A stretch of 64,000 nucleotides of DNA from assembly GCF_014905175.1 (NCBI RefSeq), contig NC_057790.1, forward strand, positions 3,782,001 through 3,846,000. The letters are read 5' to 3'. How positions within the stretch are numbered: position 1 is the stretch's first letter; the number at the start of each line of letters is the position of its first letter. The stretch comes from Aphidius gifuensis (lineage: Eukaryota; Arthropoda; Insecta; Hymenoptera; Braconidae). Below the pieces are notes generated by a model that saw only the letters and a list, made by a program, of their open reading frames with translations, did no database searches and was not told the origin of the DNA. The translations under genes were made by a program, and so were the position numbers. This document shows, piece after piece, positions 1 to 12,100 of the stretch.

Positions 1-304
1 CATATTATTAAAAAAAAATTTTGATAAATTAATATTTTAAAAAATATTTTATCTCAATAAATTACTCAAGCATAAAATAATTGAATTATTCTTATTTTTT
101 TTTTTTTTTTTCGTTACCAAGTTATTTTTTCTCATTATATGAAAATTAAAATATTATTTAAACAATAATTAAAATGAATAATAAAAAAAATTATAAAGTA
201 CGGAGTATTTTTGTCATGATTTTGATGTAAAATTTTTTTAAAAAATTATATTTCATTTAAAGGATCAATCCTTGTATTTTGTAATTTAAAAAAAGAAGCA
301 TTTA
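1..304. other. 3' flank of RBM18, no gene seen
   Basis: AT-rich sequence with A and T homopolymers lying downstream of the minus-strand RBM18 stop codon. It should hold the 3' UTR. I did not find a convincing AATAAA on the minus strand, other than a TTTATT on the plus strand at 301-306 that overlaps the stop. No coding signal was recognised. Confidence 0.5.
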
Positions 305-1236
305 TTATCTTCTTGGCCTTGAACGTGAATAAGGACGGTTTTGATAATGCCTATAATATTGATAACGGTATCTATTTGACGATGTTTTTTGACAATCTGA
401 TGTTGATTGTTGGCTTGGTTCAGAGACTGTTATGCCAAATTGTGGTTTGTTTAAATCAAAATCATCTTGTCGTTCTTCCATTAATTTTAATTTTGCTTCA
501 ATAGCTTGTATTGTTGTTTGTCGACTGAAATAAAATAATATAAATAAATTTAAAATAAACATATATTAATAATCTTGATTAATAATTTTACCTTATTTTA
601 ACATCTTCTTTTTTAGCACCAGCAAGAGCTGTAATTTCAATTTTTGGCTTTTCTTTTTTCATATCACTCTACAAAATTAAAATATAAATTAATTCATGTA
701 AATTTATTAACAAAAAAATATTCATAATAATTAATTACCTCTGAAACATTGTGAGCCCATCTAAGTACAACATTTTTAGATCCTAATTTGGCATTGTTAA
801 GTATATTTTTAGCACTAATAGCAGCATCAACATTTGTATACGTCACAAATGCATATCCTCTTGGTTGACCAGCTTGTGGTCCAGATCGATGAAACAGCAA
901 ATCAAATTTTTCAATATCACCATATTGTTGAAGGATTTTTAATAGTTGATACCGGTAAAAATAAATAACATATTAATCTAGCATTATTTTCCTTATTAAT
1001 TTATATTATCATTAATTTTATTTGTTATACTTACTCATTAATTCTTAGATCCAAATTTCCTACCCATAATCTTCTATCCTCAACAGCACTAGATTTTATT
1101 GGCTCAAGTGGAAGAGGTATATTTGGATCCAGCTTGAATAATTAATATTTATTAACATAAACAATTGTAATATTAATAACAAATGTAAATTTATAATAGG
1201 TATATTTATTGTTGATGATAAAATACTAACCGACAT
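305..1236 (-). CDS. RBM18: RNA-binding protein 18 (RBM18), single RRM
   Basis: Five coding exons on the minus strand: 1231-1236, 1132-1035, about 958-739, 668-592 and 524-305, giving about 206 residues (the human protein is about 190). The RRM is clear. RNP2 is LWVGNL at residues 24-29 and RNP1 is RGYAFVTY at 68-75, followed by VVLRWAH at 98-104, as in RBM18. The C-terminal part has the family's short helix AIEAKLKLMEE and ends in an Arg/Tyr-rich tail (PYSRSRPRR). The frame is continuous through all joins, and the donors of introns 1, 3 and 4 read GTTAGT, GTAATT and GTAAAA with good AG acceptors. Oddity: the acceptor before exon 3 (near 959) has no AG in a usable frame, so that boundary is set only by frame and homology. 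Expected role (family knowledge): a small nuclear RRM protein of poorly known function. It shares its upstream region with the divergent PPP1R11 gene. Confidence 0.92.
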
Positions 1237-1670
1237 TTTTATATTTGTTTTTCTTTTATATACAAGTACTTGATTGATTTTTAAAGCTATTATTATATTT
1301 TTAGCATATTTTAATTATTTTTAGCTAGATGTAAAAATAATATTTATGATAACAAACAACAACAACAACAATAAGGCATATATAAACAATATGTAGACAT
1401 TACAGATTTACAGTTTTACCAACAACTTAAGGAAAAAAAAAAAGGCTATATTCACTTGTCGTGACGTTAGTCATATTAGATTTGTCGAAAAAAAAATAGA
1501 GAGACTGCTCTTTTTCTCTCTCTCTCGTTTTTCTACATGTGTCCGATCGTTATTACAAAAAAAAAATAATAAACACACATGCATAAAAAAATAAAACTTT
1601 AAGAAAAAATAAATAATTTATCGGGAGTGTTAGATATTGTGATTAATTATTAATTTCTTCCAATAATTAA
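1237..1670. promoter_or_regulatory. Divergent promoter region between RBM18 and PPP1R11
   Basis: This is the 434-bp head-to-head intergenic space between the two start codons (1236 minus, 1671 plus), so both promoters must lie here. Visible elements are a CAA run at about 1358-1372, an imperfect CRE-like palindrome TGACGTTAGTCA at 1462-1473, and a CT-rich tract (GAGA-type on the other strand) at about 1503-1528. No TATA box is evident at a fixed distance. Assignment of start sites is inference. Confidence 0.6.
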
Positions 1671-4029
1671 ATGGCAGGTCCTTCAAGTTCACAGACACAA
1701 ACAGAGACTGTTTTGCAAGAAGATGTCGTCGATTCAAATCAGGTATGACATTATCATTAACCAGATTTTAAACGTAATAAGTATAAACAAAAAAAAATAA
1801 AATAAAAAAAAAAAAACACATACATCTGATAGCAAATAAATAAATTCTTGACACATTTAATTATCTTTTTTTTATGTTTACTTATACATTGTAAATTTTT
1901 GTTTTAAAAAAATAAACATTAACATTATTTTAAATTAATTATTGTTAAAAAAAACTATCAACATGTTAAAAATAAATAAAACTTGTAATATTTATTGGTT
2001 AAAAACAATGAAAAATATTTTATATCAACAAGCTTGTAGCAATAGTACAAATTCAATAATTGATAAATCACCATTATCTGGTATTCGTGTACTTGATTTA
2101 ACAAGAATTGTTGCTGGTCCATATTGTACAATGATACTTGGTGATCTTGGTGCTGAAATAATAAAAATTGAACGTCCAAATATTGGTGATGAAAGTCGTC
2201 ATTGGGGACCACCATTTATTTCATCAAATAAAAATAAAGAATCAACATATTTTATGAGTGTTAATAGAAATAAAAAAAGTATATGTATTGATTTAAAAAA
2301 AGGACAAAATATAATATATGAATTAGCTAAAAAATCTGATGTTATAATTGAAAATTATGTACCAGGTAAATTGTCAAATTTAAAATTAGGTTTTTATGAT
2401 ATTGAAAAATATGCACCACATATTATTTATTGTTCATTAACTGGATATGGATCAACTGGTAAATATTCATCACGTCCTGGTTATGATGTTATTGCTGCAT
2501 CAATTGGTGGTTTGATGCATATAACTGGACCTAAAAATGGTGAACCATGTAAAGTTGGTGTTGCTATGACTGATTTAGCAACTGGTTTATATGCACATGG
2601 TGCAATAATGGCTGCATTGATACAAAAAAGCCATACCAATAAAGGACAATGGATACAGTGTAATTTATTATCAACACAAATTGCAAGTTTAATAAATATT
2701 GGATCAAATTATTTGAATGCTGATAAAGAAGCTAAAAGATGGGGATCTGAACATGAAAGTATTGTTCCATATGAAGCATTTAAAACTAAAAATGGATTTA
2801 TGACTATTGGTACTGGTAGTGATGCACAATTTTCAGTATTTGTTGATAAAATTGGTCTTTCTGAGCTGAAAAATAATGATAAATTTATTAACAACACATT
2901 GAGAGTTAAAAATCGTGAAGAATTATTAATAATATTGAGACAAAAATTAGTCACTAAAACAAATAAAGAGTGGTCTGATATATTTGAAGGATCACCATTT
3001 CCTTATGGACCTATCAACTCCATCAAAGAGGTAATATATTAGTTTTTTTCTGAATCAATATGAGCAAGTTAACCATGTGAAAATTAACTTTTTAATACAA
3101 ACAAGAAGAGCCAAGATACATTATTGATTGATTGGTTTATTTTTATTTTTATTTTTAATTTTTTTGTAGGTCTTTGATGATGAGCATGTTAAAAGCATTG
3201 ATATTGTCAAGGAAATTGAGCATCCAAGTGTCGGAAAAATTAAAGTTGTTGGTCCACCTGTTACATTCAGTTATGGAACAAATAAAGTTAGACTACCACC
3301 ACCAATATTGGGACAACATACTCGAGAAATTCTTGAAGATATACTCGACTATTCACAGGATGATATTGATGATTTAATTAAAAATAATATTGTCCAATAA
3401 GTTGATTTATTTTGCATCAGTGTTTTGTGTTTTTTTTTTTTAAATATTTTTAATTTTTTTTTTGTTTATAAATAATATATTTGTTATAATTAAATAAATA
3501 TTTTTACAGAATTTAAATTTTTCGATTTTGTTTAATCATTATTGTTTTTTTTTTTTTTTTTGTTGTTTTTTAGGATGTTCAGACAATTACATTGTGTCTA
3601 AGAAAACCAAGATCAAGTAAAAAAGTACAGTGGACATCGAGCACAGTTGATAATGAAAATATGAATAAAAAAAAATCAAAATGTAAGTTGTGAATATTTT
3701 GAAGATGATTTTAATTTGTAATATTATTGAATAATAAATTTTTTGAATTATTGATTAGGTTGTTGTATTTATGAGAAGCCAAAAGAATTCGGTGAGAGTA
3801 GTTCTGACGAAAGTGAAGACGAATGTGAACATTGTCATGGTCACAAAGATGGTCACATTAAAATAATTCCAGGTCAAACAATAACACCAAGTGACAGTAT
3901 TACGCCTCGACCTGGTAAGACTTCACATATTATATTATTTATTTTTGCTATTCAATAATACAACAATAAAATTAATAATATATCCAATTATTGTATTTTA
4001 CAGAACCAATTCCAACAGGATCAACATGA
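1671..4029 (+). CDS. PPP1R11: Protein phosphatase 1 inhibitor-3 homologue (PPP1R11)
   Basis: Four coding exons, 1671-1742, 3574-3682, 3759-3914 and 4004-4029, give a 120-residue protein. All introns are GT-AG and the phases (0, 1, 1) rejoin correctly. The product carries the PP1-docking RVxF-like motif KKVQW at residues 40-44. Next comes the family signature TVDNENM, then CCCIYEKP at 61-68 and FGESSSDESEDE, closely parallel to vertebrate Inhibitor-3 (KKVEW, TVDNEHM, CCCIYEKP, FGESS). A Cys/His patch (CEHCHGHKDGH, about 83-93) follows the acidic run. Family role: a small intrinsically disordered inhibitor of PP1 catalytic subunits; a ubiquitin-ligase activity is reported for the mammalian protein. 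Intron 1 is 1,831 bp and hosts the whole CoA-transferase gene on the same strand, whereas the other introns are 76 and 89 nt. A poly(A) signal AATAAA is at 4106-4111. Confidence 0.93.
1963..3400 (+). CDS. SUGCT: SUGCT-type class III (CaiB/BaiF family) CoA-transferase, nested in PPP1R11 intron 1
   Basis: Two exons, 1963-3030 and 3170-3400, separated by a 139-nt GT-AG intron of phase 0, encode about 432 residues (human SUGCT is about 440). The start is the first ATG at 1963; a second Met at 2008 is possible. The first 35 residues are Lys-rich with no acidic residue, as in a mitochondrial presequence. Family III motifs in order: GIRVLDLTRIVAGPYC (about 40-55), GDLGAEIIKIERP (60-72), and RPGYDVIAASIGGLM (171-185), where Asp175 aligns with the catalytic Asp that forms the acyl-aspartate/CoA intermediate. 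The C-terminal exon has the usual PPVTFSYG...PPPILGQHT segment. Likely reaction: transfer of CoA from succinyl-CoA to glutarate or hydroxymethylglutarate in mitochondria. An AATAAA at 3493-3498 follows, before PPP1R11 exon 2, so the gene has its own 3' end. Confidence 0.93.
3493..3498 (+). promoter_or_regulatory. Poly(A) signal of the nested CoA-transferase gene
   Basis: AATAAA 93 nt after the stop codon, still inside PPP1R11 intron 1. It allows the nested transcript to end before PPP1R11 exon 2 at 3574. A T-rich stretch follows within 60 nt. Use of the signal is inferred. Confidence 0.45.
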
Positions 4030-5599
4030 AATTATTGCCAATTTAAAAATTTAATTATTTAATTTTTAAAAAATCATTAGCTCAATTCAATTCGTTATTG
4101 TATGAAATAAAATATTAATAATTATTATTATTCCTGTTGAAAAAAAGGATAATCGTCGTAAAAAATTAACTGGAAAAAAAAAATATACTTAAATTGAAAA
4201 AATGTAGTTTTTAGTTGAAAACATTTTGTGATTTTTCATAAATTAATTAATCTTGTATTTTATTTTTTCATCTACTTACTACAATTATTTTTGACAATTC
4301 GTTTTTTTTTTTTTTCTATTTATTATTTAAATTATGTGCATACTGGGTCAATACTTTGTGCGCATTTTTTTTTGAGTTTACAATATTTATTTTGTGTGAA
4401 CAAATAACACATTTATAATGGTAAAATTTGAAACCTATTTTCAATTTATTGTTATACATAAGTATATCACTATTTTTTCTCGTTAAATTTAAAAGTCACA
4501 ATTTAATTTACTTGAGTTTTTATATAAGCTACTTATGATAGATATTAAATGGATTTTAAATTCAAGTGCTTCCTGGCTTCCGGTTAATCAATAAAATAGT
4601 CATTTAAATCGCAGAAAAGATATACTTATGGATAACATTAAAATTATATATTCAATTATTTCATAACATTTTTCTTTTTATTTATTCATTATCATCATTT
4701 CATAATTTATTAATTATTTAAAAAACATGCATTATAAATAAAAGTCTCAAGATAAAAAAAATAAATTTGAAAGTTTTTCGAAATAGTTTTAAAATTTATT
4801 CTAAGACAAAAATATATCAAATAAGGCAATTTTTTTCTTAAAATTTAGATAAAATTTATTAAATATTTATTTTTCAAATGAAAATATTAATGCTTCAAAG
4901 AAGATTTAACAATAAAACATTTTTTTATTATCTATTTTTCATCTAACTACTGACTTTTTTGTTAATGATTGATTTAACAAGATTATTTGCTAATTGACAA
5001 AACAATGTCATAAACATTTGTGCGGATATACTATTCATTATTTATTTAAACAACTATTAGTGTTTGAACAATATTATTCAATAATGTCATTAATATTTTA
5101 TTGTTAACATATTATCACATGTTACTTAATAAATTCTGAGGATATTGTTTAACAGCCATTGAAAATAATAGATATAGGTATATTTGCATTTACATCAACA
5201 TATTTACAAAAAATAAAACGTATAAAAAAATGGCAAGCATAAATTATAAAAATAAAACGAAAATAACAATTTTAAATATTGTTTGCAAAGTAAACATAAT
5301 TATATTTTAAATATATATATTTATATAGAAATATTAACAAATATTGCAAAATTTAATTTCGCATGTTATAAAAAAATTTAAAAGAGTACATTTGTTTTTA
5401 AATTTTTAATTAAAAATAAATTACCACAAATTTACTCTTTTAAATAAATTAAATTTTAAAAAAAGCTTCAAATTTAATTGAAAAAAAAAAAAACAAAATA
5501 TAATGTAAAAACATAATAACAATATTGATTTATCTCTTTGTTAAATAAATTTAACGATATATAAATGAAGATAATTTAAATTTGAAATAATGATTCATG
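4030..5599. other. Convergent intergenic / 3' UTR region between PPP1R11 and FBXW5
   Basis: AT-rich sequence between two genes that point toward each other. It contains the PPP1R11 poly(A) signal at 4106-4111 and scattered AATAAA/ATTAAA-like strings. It must hold the 3' UTRs of PPP1R11 and FBXW5. No open frame or RNA gene was recognised. Confidence 0.6.
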
Positions 5600-8596
5600 T
5601 CAGTCAACACTACAATTACTTTGATGATATTTACGTCTTTTTCGTACTTCAAGTCCTCGTCTGTAGGCATTTTCATCAAGACCAAGTGACTTTGCAGCAG
5701 CTCTACTTCTCCAAACCTTTACAGTATAATCATCACTTGTTGTGACAAGCATTTCTGGATCATGTGGATTAAATGCAACAGCATTAACAACATCAGAATG
5801 AGGAAATTTTGCTAAACAAACACCATAATGTCTGTCCCATAAATAGCCATGTTTATCTTCAGCACCACTTGTGAAATAATAATTTATAAATAAAAATTAT
5901 ATAACTGTTAAATTATCGTAATAATATATATGATGATAAAATAAATAAAATATACCTGGCTACGTATTCATTACAAACATCAAGAAATATAAAAAAACAT
6001 TCATTATTTGGAGTATATGCTTTGTGGGCTCTCAACATTGTTCCAACTTCTTTAAGTGTTACCAAATCAATAACATGAATATCAATTTCTTGAGCAATTG
6101 GAGGTGGTTGTAGTGGATTTGTTATAACGTATCCTCGAGGCCATGGTCGTGTATTAACATAAAGATATCTTAAATAAATATAATAAATATTATTTAAATG
6201 TTAAATAAAATATTATGTTATTTATATTTTACCTGTCATCAGGTGATAAACCCATTCCAATAATATGCCCATGAAGATCAATTAAATGATCAACTTTATC
6301 AAATTTTCCAGCAACTGAATTGTAATCAAGATAGTCTGGTTCTTGTTTTAAACTAGAATTTTGTTTTTCTCTTTCACGTTCAGCAAGTCTCTCACGTAAT
6401 GATAGACCTGGTTCTAATCTTTTTGGAAAATTAACAGGTTTTATACGTTTAAAACCAACTTGATGTGGTGTATATGTTTGTGAACCAGTTGTAAATATTA
6501 AAAATTTTTCTGGATTATCAACTAGATCATCCACTTCTTCTTCGTCTTCGTCTTCTTCTTCTTCATCATCTTCCTTTTCATCTTCATTTTTTTCTTCTTC
6601 TTCTATTTCTTCTATAAATTAAAATACAATTATTTTGTATTTTATTTATTTCCAAGTGTTTATATATTTTACCTGAATTCAATTCATTTTCTTCATTATC
6701 AATTTCATCATCAATTGTTCCTTTTTCCATTTCAACTTGTCTATATTCTTGATTATATCGTATTGGACTTGCATATTCAAAACCATCACCAAGACGTTTC
6801 CAATTCATAAAGCCACCTTCAAGTGTCGTGTATCTAAAAACCCAAATAAATAAAATAAAATGAAGAAAAAAAATTACAAATAATAATTATTAAAAAGTTG
6901 TTTTACTAACTGTAATCTTGATGAAGCATGATGTAAAATATCTGGCTCTTCTTGAGGTTGATCATCACTTGGTGATGATGAATAAATATCTCTATGACTC
7001 ATTGGATTACCACGTTCATCTTTATTACTTGATGATGATGATGTTGATGGCTGATCGTTTATTTGTTGAGTTGTATTTAATTCTGGACAAAGACAATTTG
7101 CAACCATGACTGATCTGATTGACGCAGCATTTGAATTATAAAATCTAATTAACAAAATAATTAATTTTAATTAATAAAAATTACATTTCCTTATTGTTTT
7201 TTTTCATATCCAAATTAAGATATGGAAATTGGATTTTAAATTATTTATAATTTTGGACTTTATTACTTGTAAAGTTGATTCATTATTGGTACATGTTCAC
7301 TTGCTGATTCTTGATTAGCCTTATTTAGCCATAACACACTTGAACTAACCAGGTGTGCAAGCCAATTTAAATCACCACTCAAAAGATGACGTTCACTGTA
7401 CCACGTTCCAAATATGTCATAAGGTTTATTAACAACTCTACATTGTAATTCAAAGCCAGCTATAAAATAATTTACAAAAAAACTTAATCAATTTATTTTC
7501 TATCCATTTAAAATTAATAGTTTAATTTTTAACAATCAAATATCTATAATAGATGCCAAAATTATCATTAAACTTGGTCAACACAATTGTTCTATTTTTT
7601 TTTGGCACATGACTATTGAAATTTAACAACAAGAAATCTATTTATAAAGAAAAAAAAAATATAGTAGTTGAATATTTCATCATAATTTATTAAATAAATA
7701 ATTACTATTAGTATTATAAAAAAATAAAATCATAATAAATATAATTACTACAAGTTGTAAAAAATTATAATAATATAATTTGTTAATTTTTTATTTAATT
7801 TGTGACTTACGTGCTAATTTAAAAACAGCAATTTCACCAGATGTACTATGAAGTGTACCAAAATGTACACCAGACACAAGTAGCAATGTATCTGATGAAT
7901 TAAACTGTGAAAATTGTGTATATTTCCAACTAAACATTTTCATATCATGTTGATATTTAATTGCAGCTGGATATGAACTATTCCAAACCTAAAATAAATA
8001 TACAAATTAAGCTTGATGACCCCAACAAATTAAAATTGATTAATTGTAAAAATTAATTCACCAAAATATAGCCATCCTTGGAGCATGTAGCAAACATTTT
8101 ACCATTGTGAGAAAAACTAACGTGAAGTACTTGATGTGAATGTTCAAGTAACACTTCAGTTTCTAACAATGGTGTGTGATATGTCAGTCGTTTAAATTCA
8201 TCAAACCATGATGATTTACCTTATAGTAAAATAACATTAACAAATTATTTAATAATAAATAATTGGCTATATTTTTTGTTGAAAAAAATGAAAATACATA
8301 CCTGGCATAATACCAACACTTGGCTCAATTTTATATGTTTTATAAAATAATTTTTTCCATAATAATTCATCTTGTGATATACGATTCCAGGATGTACAAA
8401 CAAGACCAGCATTGACAATTTCTTTTGGAGTTAAATATTGAAATATACTTAGTAATATTGAGTCAGGTATGTAATACCAGTGTAAATCATTATAATTTGA
8501 ATTTAATGATACAGAATCAGGTGTGACACTTCTTGATGTGTTATTATTATCAACAGAAATATTTGTTATTTCTGGTGGAGCACAATCAGTGTCCAT
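5600..8596 (-). CDS. FBXW5: F-box/WD repeat-containing protein 5 (FBXW5)
   Basis: Nine coding exons on the minus strand: 8596-8302, 8219-8062, 7988-7811, 7459-7267, 7144-6911, 6833-6673, 6611-6233, 6168-5956 and 5867-5600. They total 2,079 nt (692 residues), with intact frame at every GT-AG join. The start ATG is at 8594-8596. The F-box is at about 42-88 (YYIPDSILLSIFQYLTPKEI, then CTSWNRISQDELLWKKLF). WD-type blades follow: SHNGKMFATCSKDGYILVW, then the FBXW5-specific KYTQFSQFN...SGEIAVFKLA and NKPYDIFGTWYSE. A Glu/Asp-rich linker at about 407-431 precedes YTPHQVGFKRI, LSPDDRYLYVNTRPW, RAHKAYTPNNECFFIFLDV and the final blade GAEDKHGYLWDRHY...SDDYTVKVW. Family role: substrate receptor of SCF and CUL4-DDB1 ubiquitin ligases. 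It is longer than human FBXW5 (566) because of the acidic insert. Confidence 0.95.
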
Positions 8597-9130
8597 CGTG
8601 ACTGACAAATCTTTGTTTACTGTTGTTCAATGTTGTTTTACTGATACAGCTGCTACAGCTGATCTGTCATCAAAAGTTGAGTCATTTATTCATTTTTTTT
8701 TTTGTTCAAAGAACAATGATTGTTTTCACAATTATACAGGAAATTAATTAATAATTAATTAAACTAGTATGATGTCAATATAAATAAATTAATAGTCGAT
8801 GATTAGACTATAGCTATAGTTAATAATTATTAATTAATAGAACAAATATTTTATAATATAATAATAAGGTAAATAAATAAATAAATAATTGTCAAAAAAA
8901 AAAAACACTGCTAGAGACGTCTACATTTATCATGGAGAAACAAATTGTAAATTGCGTATTTTGTTTGACAGATGACGCTAGTGTTTATTTCGATTGGACC
9001 CCCGCAAGCACCCGCAAGCTCTCATTGGTCCTGAAATCTGCGGGGGGCGACCTGATGACCTCAAGTCCTCTCGAAATTGCTTGAAATTGCTCTGGATTGC
9101 TCAGGTTGCTCAGTATTCGCCGGCTAGTGA
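8597..9130 (-). promoter_or_regulatory. FBXW5 upstream region with CpG-rich promoter island
   Basis: This lies upstream of the FBXW5 start. The first 330 bp are AT-rich and hold a 14-bp perfect palindrome (ACTATAGCTATAGT, 8807-8820). From about 8930 the sequence becomes GC- and CpG-rich, unlike the surroundings. Two ATTGG strings (8993-8997 and 9024-9028) are CCAAT boxes on the minus strand, 31 bp apart. Between them CCCGCAAGC occurs twice with a 10-bp period (9001-9009 and 9011-9019). The island probably contains the FBXW5 start site and may also serve a plus-strand transcript. Motif roles are inferred. Confidence 0.55.
9071..9112. repeat. Four-copy 10-bp-period short repeat in the promoter island
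   Basis: TCGAAATTGC, TTGAAATTGC, TCTGGATTGC and TCAGGTTGCT follow each other with an exact 10-bp period. The core is (A/G)TTGCT. One copy per helical turn is compatible with a stacked protein-binding site, but it could also be simple slippage. Confidence 0.6.
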
Positions 9131-12100
9131 AAGTGTTAATTTGTAGTCTATTTTTTTATTTTTTTATATTGGTTTTTTTATCCTGTTTTTTGGGGCTTTC
9201 CTGTATTTTTTTGGTATTGTTTTCTCAATCATATTTCATTATTATTATTTAACTAATTAAAAATAAATTTCCAATCGATTTTAAACAATTAATCCATGTG
9301 CAATTGTTTGATTTTAATTAAAATATTAATATTTTATTATTGCGACGCAAAATTTTGCAATTAAAATGGCTGCCATGGGACGCCGTGTAAATTATTATCT
9401 GGAAATTTATTTTTTATTTATCATTTTTTCTTACTAAAATTACTTTGTGTTTTTATTTTTTTTAATTTTTTTACTCCATTAATTTACTCCATTATTGTAA
9501 TTTATTCGAATTTTTATTTGTTTTCACAAACAATTGAATTTTTATTTTATTCGACAAGATCGCGGGCGTGATCATTTTTTTTTTTTTTTTTCGCGAGATT
9601 AATAATTTTTTAGATTGATCTAGTCTATACTCCGTTATTTGGTTTTATTCGTTTTTTTTTTTTTTTTTTAATTTAATGATAATTAATTGATAAAAAACGG
9701 GCGGTCAAATGACAATAATTTTTTTTTAATGGATAAATTGGCAAAATTAATTTTTTCACGAAAACGGCAGCCATTCTGTTACATAGCGTTACTCGGCATC
9801 ATATAAAGACGCTCTTGATTTTTTTTTTACTCAAAAAAAAAAAAAACTACGCAGTTTTTATTTACCCGGGTTGAATAATCGTGGTTCCAATGATTATTTT
9901 TACAAGTTCGTTTGTAAAAAAAAATTATTTTTCACGAAATTAAGAGCTGGGATTTATTAAATATTTTTTTTTCAATTTATTTTTTATTTAACATCTGCTC
10001 ACGTTGAATGATAACATTTTTTTTTCCTTTACTATTGTCATAATCTATTCATTAAATTTTGTTTATGTAATATTTTTTTATTTTATTCAATTCATCTCTG
10101 TTTTAATCGGTTGACAATAAAACATAATTATTGTCTCTATGCGAATCAACAACTGGACCAATACAACAAAAAAAAAAAAATAAATGAGTTTAATTATTAT
10201 TTTGATGCGACTATTATTTAATAAAACTGATGAAATTTTATTGAATAACAAATGCCAAGTTTCATCTCGTCATGTATATGCAACAACAACAATTTCAACA
10301 TGCAACAATCATTTTTTAACGGCGTACTTTCCATAGATGCAACTGGATCATCATCATCATCGTCATCTAGAACATTCGTTTAATGTCTCGAAAATAACTC
10401 TGATAATTATTTTTTTTTAAATTAAACTACGTTGTCATAATTAAATGATGAAATTGATTTGATTCCATATGACATCAGGCTCTAAAAAATAATTTTTTTT
10501 ATCATAATTATATACATTTAAATTGTATTTTATTTTTGCCACAATGATTCATTGAATTGTTTTTGAATATTGAACAAAATAATTAATATTTTTTTATGTT
10601 TTAATTATTTTTCAGAGTGTTTGAGAGAGTATGAAAGTGGTTTTTGTATAAATATATTTGGCATGGCTGTAATATACCTGTTTGAACATGTTGGTGGCTT
10701 TCGCTGATACAATTGGTGATAGCTGATTAGCTGATTTAAGGTAAATGCTTGATAATATTGTCACCAATATATTTTTGATTTCAGTGTGGCTTTTTTTATT
10801 TATTACAAAATATTTTCAATGCATAAGACATCGGTATGGTCTTTTTGAAAATCAATCGTTAAACGAAAATCATCTTGAAATACCTGCAATGCCATCGAGC
10901 TTCTATTTGCCCAAGAATTGAAATGTTAACTAGCAACATGCTCAATTGTAGGTAATTAAAGTACTTGGTTTTATAACTTGAACATTTGAAAGTAAACGAA
11001 ATACCTAAAAATACTTTGGACACTAAAATTATCAACTTGATGATTAATAGTTGGTATTAATTTTCACAAATAACGATAACTCTATTTTTTTTTATTCGTA
11101 AATTAAGTTTATAAAAATATCGCAGTTGTGAGTTTAAATTTTGTTACTCACCGATAATTTATATATTTATTTTTTTCAATTCTATATTTCTGAAATTGCT
11201 TAGTTAACAAAAGTCAAGGTTAACTAAATAAAAATTATTTTATCATTAATTCATTAAACTAAGTATGAGAATCAATTGGCTGGTAGATTTTTCGCGTTTG
11301 TTCTTTATCATTAGTAATCGAAAGTATCGAGAGAAATATCATCGTTGTCCAGTCAATTGACATTTAATGCAATTGTTCGCTGTAATTTCCGGATGAGTTA
11401 TGTGTGTGTGTGTGTGCAATTACAAGCATAGTAATAATTTTATCCAGTTGATGATTCCCCTTTACCCCATAGCAATAATAACCACCCTAGTTTAATTAAT
11501 GCAATTTTCAAAATTAAATATTTTAAAAAGTAAAATAGTTAATTTTAAAAAAGTTAAAAATACTAGATAGAATTTAAAATTATTTTTTAATCCTAGAAAT
11601 ATCACAAAAAAATTTATTTTCAATTATTTATAATAATCTGAGTAATTTTTTTTTTTTAATTAAATGAAATAAATAGTAAAGTGTTGAGAAACAATTTTGA
11701 TTTTTTTTTTTAATTCTTATTTTTTAAAAATAAATATTGAGTTGATAAATTTAAACTTGATATAAGTATAATTGTTTAGTATATTTTAATAATTTTGGCA
11801 TTATTAAATAATTTTAAAAAAATGAAAATACATATAATAGTTTTTGCTTTTTTTAAAATATTTATTTGGAATAATATGTGAAATACATTTTTTATTTATA
11901 TAAAACTTGACTCAAGTTAAAGTCAAATTGTCGTTGGATTGTTTAAATGAAGTACATACAAATTGTATAAAACAATGGTGTGTATTTTCCTAATAATTAT
12001 ATAATGTCCGAAAGTCTGTGTGATAATTTAGACTCGGTCGGGTCTTGAAATTTCAGCGTCAACTTTGTTTACAATATGGCTTGAGTAATAAACCAACAAT

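Noticed and set aside
1942..1962. Upstream non-ATG start (TTG) for the CoA-transferase
   Set aside because: A nuclear gene should start at ATG; the first in-frame ATG is at 1963. The same reasoning moved the FBXW5 start to 8596 rather than 8608.
1963..3400. CoA-transferase as a processed retrocopy
   Set aside because: It retains a proper 139-nt GT-AG intron and an intact frame with the catalytic Asp, so it is a normal gene.
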